Shown here one piece after another: positions 13,875 through 15,600 of a stretch of DNA of 15,600 nucleotides. The translations under genes and the position numbers were made by a program. Numbering within the stretch: position 1 is the stretch's first letter; every line of letters starts with the position of its first letter. Source of the stretch: an uncultured Bacilli bacterium (GTDB taxonomy: Bacteria > Bacillota_I > Bacilli_A > RF39 > UBA660). Below the pieces are notes generated by a model, which worked only from the letters and a program-made list of their open reading frames with translations, did not search any database and was not told the origin of the DNA. Where the stretch lies: positions 1 through 15,600 of the forward strand of contig CAJTXC010000020.1 of assembly GCA_910580135.1 (NCBI GenBank), in the 5' to 3' direction.

Positions 13875-13890
13875 CCTATTTAATTTTTCT

Positions 13891-13919
13891 TTACTTTTTA
13901 CTCAAAAAAGATATATAAT
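13891..13919 (+). promoter_or_regulatory. Promoter of lemA
   Basis: TTACTT (13891-13896), a 17 bp spacer and a perfect TATAAT (13914-13919) lie 18 bases before the lemA start. The leader would be short, with AGGAGG at 13928-13933. Confidence 0.6.
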
Positions 13920-13937
13920 TAAATTATAGGAGGATAT

Positions 13938-14492
13938 ATGAAAATAGCATTAATTATTATTTTAGTAATCGTAGTATTAATAGTAATGTATTTAATATCT
14001 ACGTACAACGCATTAGTTCACTTAAGAAACAAAGTAAAGGATCAGTGGTCACAAATAGACGTAGTATTAAAAAACAGATGTGATTTAATACCAAACGTTG
14101 TTGAAACTGTAAAGGGTTATGCAAAGCATGAAAAAGACACTTTAGAAGCTGTTATTAACGCAAGAAATAAAGCGGTTAGTGCAACTACTAAAGAAGATGA
14201 GATTGCAGCATCTGGCGAAGTTACACAAGCGCTAAGCCGTTTGTTTGCATTAACTGAAAGTTATCCTGAATTAAAGGCTAACGAAAACTTCATTAACTTG
14301 CAAAATAAACTTGACGAAGTAGAAGAAAAAATACGTTTTGCAAGACAATTCTATAATGACACAGTTTTATCATATAGAAATAAACTTGAAATGTTTCCAT
14401 CTAATATAGTAGCTAACATGTTTGGATTTAAAACTGAAGCTTTCTTTGAAGCAACAGAAGAAGAAAGAAAAAACGTACAAGTTAAATTTTAG
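13938..14492 (+). CDS. lemA: LemA family membrane-anchored protein
   Basis: This 184-residue protein starts at an ATG 4 bases after AGGAGG. It has one N-terminal membrane anchor (IALIIILVIVVLIVMYLI) and then the LemA helical-bundle domain with its hallmark sequence: YNALVHLRNKVKDQWSQIDV, LKNRCDLIPNVVETVKGYAKHE, the FALTESYPELKANENF block, and EEKIRFARQFYNDTVLSYRN followed by FPSNIVANMFGFK. LemA proteins are extracytoplasmic scaffolds of unsettled biochemical role. Together with DUF2207-type membrane proteins they form a widespread gene pair, which is repeated here with the next gene. A terminator hairpin overlaps its stop codon. Confidence 0.96.
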   Translation: MKIALIIILVIVVLIVMYLISTYNALVHLRNKVKDQWSQIDVVLKNRCDLIPNVVETVKGYAKHEKDTLEAVINARNKAVSATTKEDEIAASGEVTQALSRLFALTESYPELKANENFINLQNKLDEVEEKIRFARQFYNDTVLSYRNKLEMFPSNIVANMFGFKTEAFFEATEEERKNVQVKF

Positions 14493-14516
14493 TCTACTTA
14501 TTTAGTAGACTTTTTT
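14491..14516 (+). terminator. Hairpin terminator between lemA and the DUF2207 gene
   Basis: AGTCTACT and AGTAGACT are exact reverse complements with a 5-base loop, followed by six T residues. The hairpin overlaps the last bases of lemA. No separate promoter fits in the 16 bases before the next start, so it probably lowers rather than abolishes downstream expression. Confidence 0.8.
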
Positions 14517-14532
14517 CTTTGAGGAGGAGTGT

Positions 14533-15600
14533 ATGAAAAAAATATTTGAGTTTATAGCTATTTCTATATTAATATTTGTTTTTCCGCTTGTTGTAAAAGC
14601 TAATAGCATATCTAAAATAGATATGGATATATATGTAGATGATAATGGTACAGCGCACGTTACTGAAACTTGGAACGCTAATTTAAATCAAGGCACTGAA
14701 GGATATAAACCATACTACAACTTAGGTAATGCAAATATCACTAACTTTAAAGTTAGTGAAGACGGCAAGGAATATGAAGTTCAGAACAATTGGAATACAA
14801 ATGCTAGTTTTGATGAAAAAGCATATAAAAACGGTATTAATTATATTACTAATGGTCTAGAACTATGTTGGGGTATAAGTAGCTATGGATATCATAATTA
14901 TGTTTTAACTTATGATATAGAAGGATTTGTTGCAAGCACAACTGATGCAGATATGATATATTGGACGCTTATACCATATGAATTATCATCTAAACCTGGT
15001 GATGTTCATATTAAAATTCGTACCAATAATTATTTAAGTGATAGTGTGCCAGTTTGGGGTTATGGTAATTATGGCGGTACAGCTTATGTGTATGATGGTT
15101 ATGTTGAGATGAATTCTGAAGGCACATTAGAATCTAATGAATATATGACTATATTAGTTAAATTTGATAAAGGAACATTCAATACCACAAACATACTAAG
15201 TGAAAATTTTGATCATTATTATAATATGGCAGAAGAAGGTGCAACAAAATATAAAGAAAGTACTTCTTCAAAGATTTTAGATTTTATAATATCCGCTTTT
15301 ATAACTATCGTACAAGTTATAATATGGGTATTTGTTGTAATTGCAATTTCGAAAGCTGCTAAAAACGCTAATAATAAAGTTGGTAATAGAACTTTTGACT
15401 TTGGTGAAGTTGGTAAAAAACTACCTAAGGACGTGCCAAACTTTAGAGATATTCCATTTAATAAAGATATATATAGAACTTTTTGGATTGCAGAAAGTTA
15501 TAAATTAAACAGTAAGAAAACTGATTTTTTAGGAGCAATACTCCTTAAATGGTTAAAAGAACAAAAAGAATCAAATAAAGATATATTAAAAATATTTAAA
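14533..15600 (+). CDS. DUF2207 membrane protein, LemA partner (3' partial)
   Basis: The frame opens at ATG 14533, 5 bases after AGGAGG, and is open to the window end (356 codons), so the C-terminus is missing. A signal peptide (KKIFEFIAISILIFVFPLVVKA) precedes an extracytoplasmic domain that begins SISKIDMDIYVDDNGTAHVTETWNAN, the usual DUF2207 opening. A membrane segment at about residues 254-275 (LDFIISAFITIVQVIIWVFVV) is followed by the cytoplasmic motif VPNFRDIPFNKDIYRTFWIAESYKL...DFLGAILLKWLKEQ, also characteristic of the family. The function is unknown; the family is linked to LemA in many Firmicutes and to envelope processes by context only. It should be cotranscribed with lemA across the weak terminator. 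Confidence 0.92.
   Translation, partial: MKKIFEFIAISILIFVFPLVVKANSISKIDMDIYVDDNGTAHVTETWNANLNQGTEGYKPYYNLGNANITNFKVSEDGKEYEVQNNWNTNASFDEKAYKNGINYITNGLELCWGISSYGYHNYVLTYDIEGFVASTTDADMIYWTLIPYELSSKPGDVHIKIRTNNYLSDSVPVWGYGNYGGTAYVYDGYVEMNSEGTLESNEYMTILVKFDKGTFNTTNILSENFDHYYNMAEEGATKYKESTSSKILDFIISAFITIVQVIIWVFVVIAISKAAKNANNKVGNRTFDFGEVGKKLPKDVPNFRDIPFNKDIYRTFWIAESYKLNSKKTDFLGAILLKWLKEQKESNKDILKIFK

Noticed and set aside
1..15600. CRISPR arrays, tRNA or rRNA genes, insertion sequences
   Set aside because: No regularly spaced repeats, cloverleaf sequences, rRNA segments or transposase motifs were found on either strand by reading.

Overview
The window comes from a very AT-rich Gram-positive (Firmicutes/Bacillota) chromosome. 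The evidence is strong AGGAGG-type ribosome binding sites, TTGACA/TATAAT promoters with 16-17 bp spacers, U-rich hairpin terminators, a fused SecDF, a single long Rel protein next to dtd, and a lemA-DUF2207 pair. Trp is encoded by TGG at conserved positions, and no conserved gene is interrupted by TGA, so the standard bacterial code fits. Species cannot be assigned; a gut-type clostridial or bacillar lineage is a guess.

Region 1 (1-5794, + strand) is accessory. It opens inside a large RHS-repeat protein whose C-terminal tip resembles a SleB-type cell-wall hydrolase. After a hairpin terminator come four small genes in the order lipoprotein, soluble protein, soluble protein, lipoprotein: two related pairs, with the second lipoprotein gene broken by one in-frame TAA. 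The likeliest reading is a polymorphic toxin with an immunity array; because the tip would attack peptidoglycan, surface lipoproteins are sensible immunity proteins. Next comes a compact phage-type lysis cassette: holin-like protein, small membrane protein and a signal-less M23 endopeptidase with a peptidoglycan-binding domain. No capsid, portal or terminase genes are visible, so the cassette may serve release of the RHS protein or be a prophage remnant.

Region 2 (5802-7557) holds a SpoVB/MurJ-type flippase on the minus strand, convergent with the endolysin and divergent from a small unknown cytoplasmic protein. A near-perfect 20 bp palindrome sits between the divergent starts.

Region 3 (7576-13547, + strand) is a housekeeping operon: secDF, rel, dtd and an AI-2E-family membrane protein, with a clear promoter and terminator and TAATG overlaps between the last three genes. 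The Rel protein keeps the residues for (p)ppGpp synthesis and the metal-binding His/Asp of the hydrolase domain, but the catalytic Glu-Asp pair reads Asn-Phe, predicting loss or weakening of hydrolysis.

Region 4 (13548-15600) contains a short intergenic segment with an unannotated 29-residue membrane peptide, a bidirectional terminator, a hairpin and a minus-strand promoter, together resembling a type I toxin-antitoxin locus. It is followed by lemA and a DUF2207 protein running off the window end.
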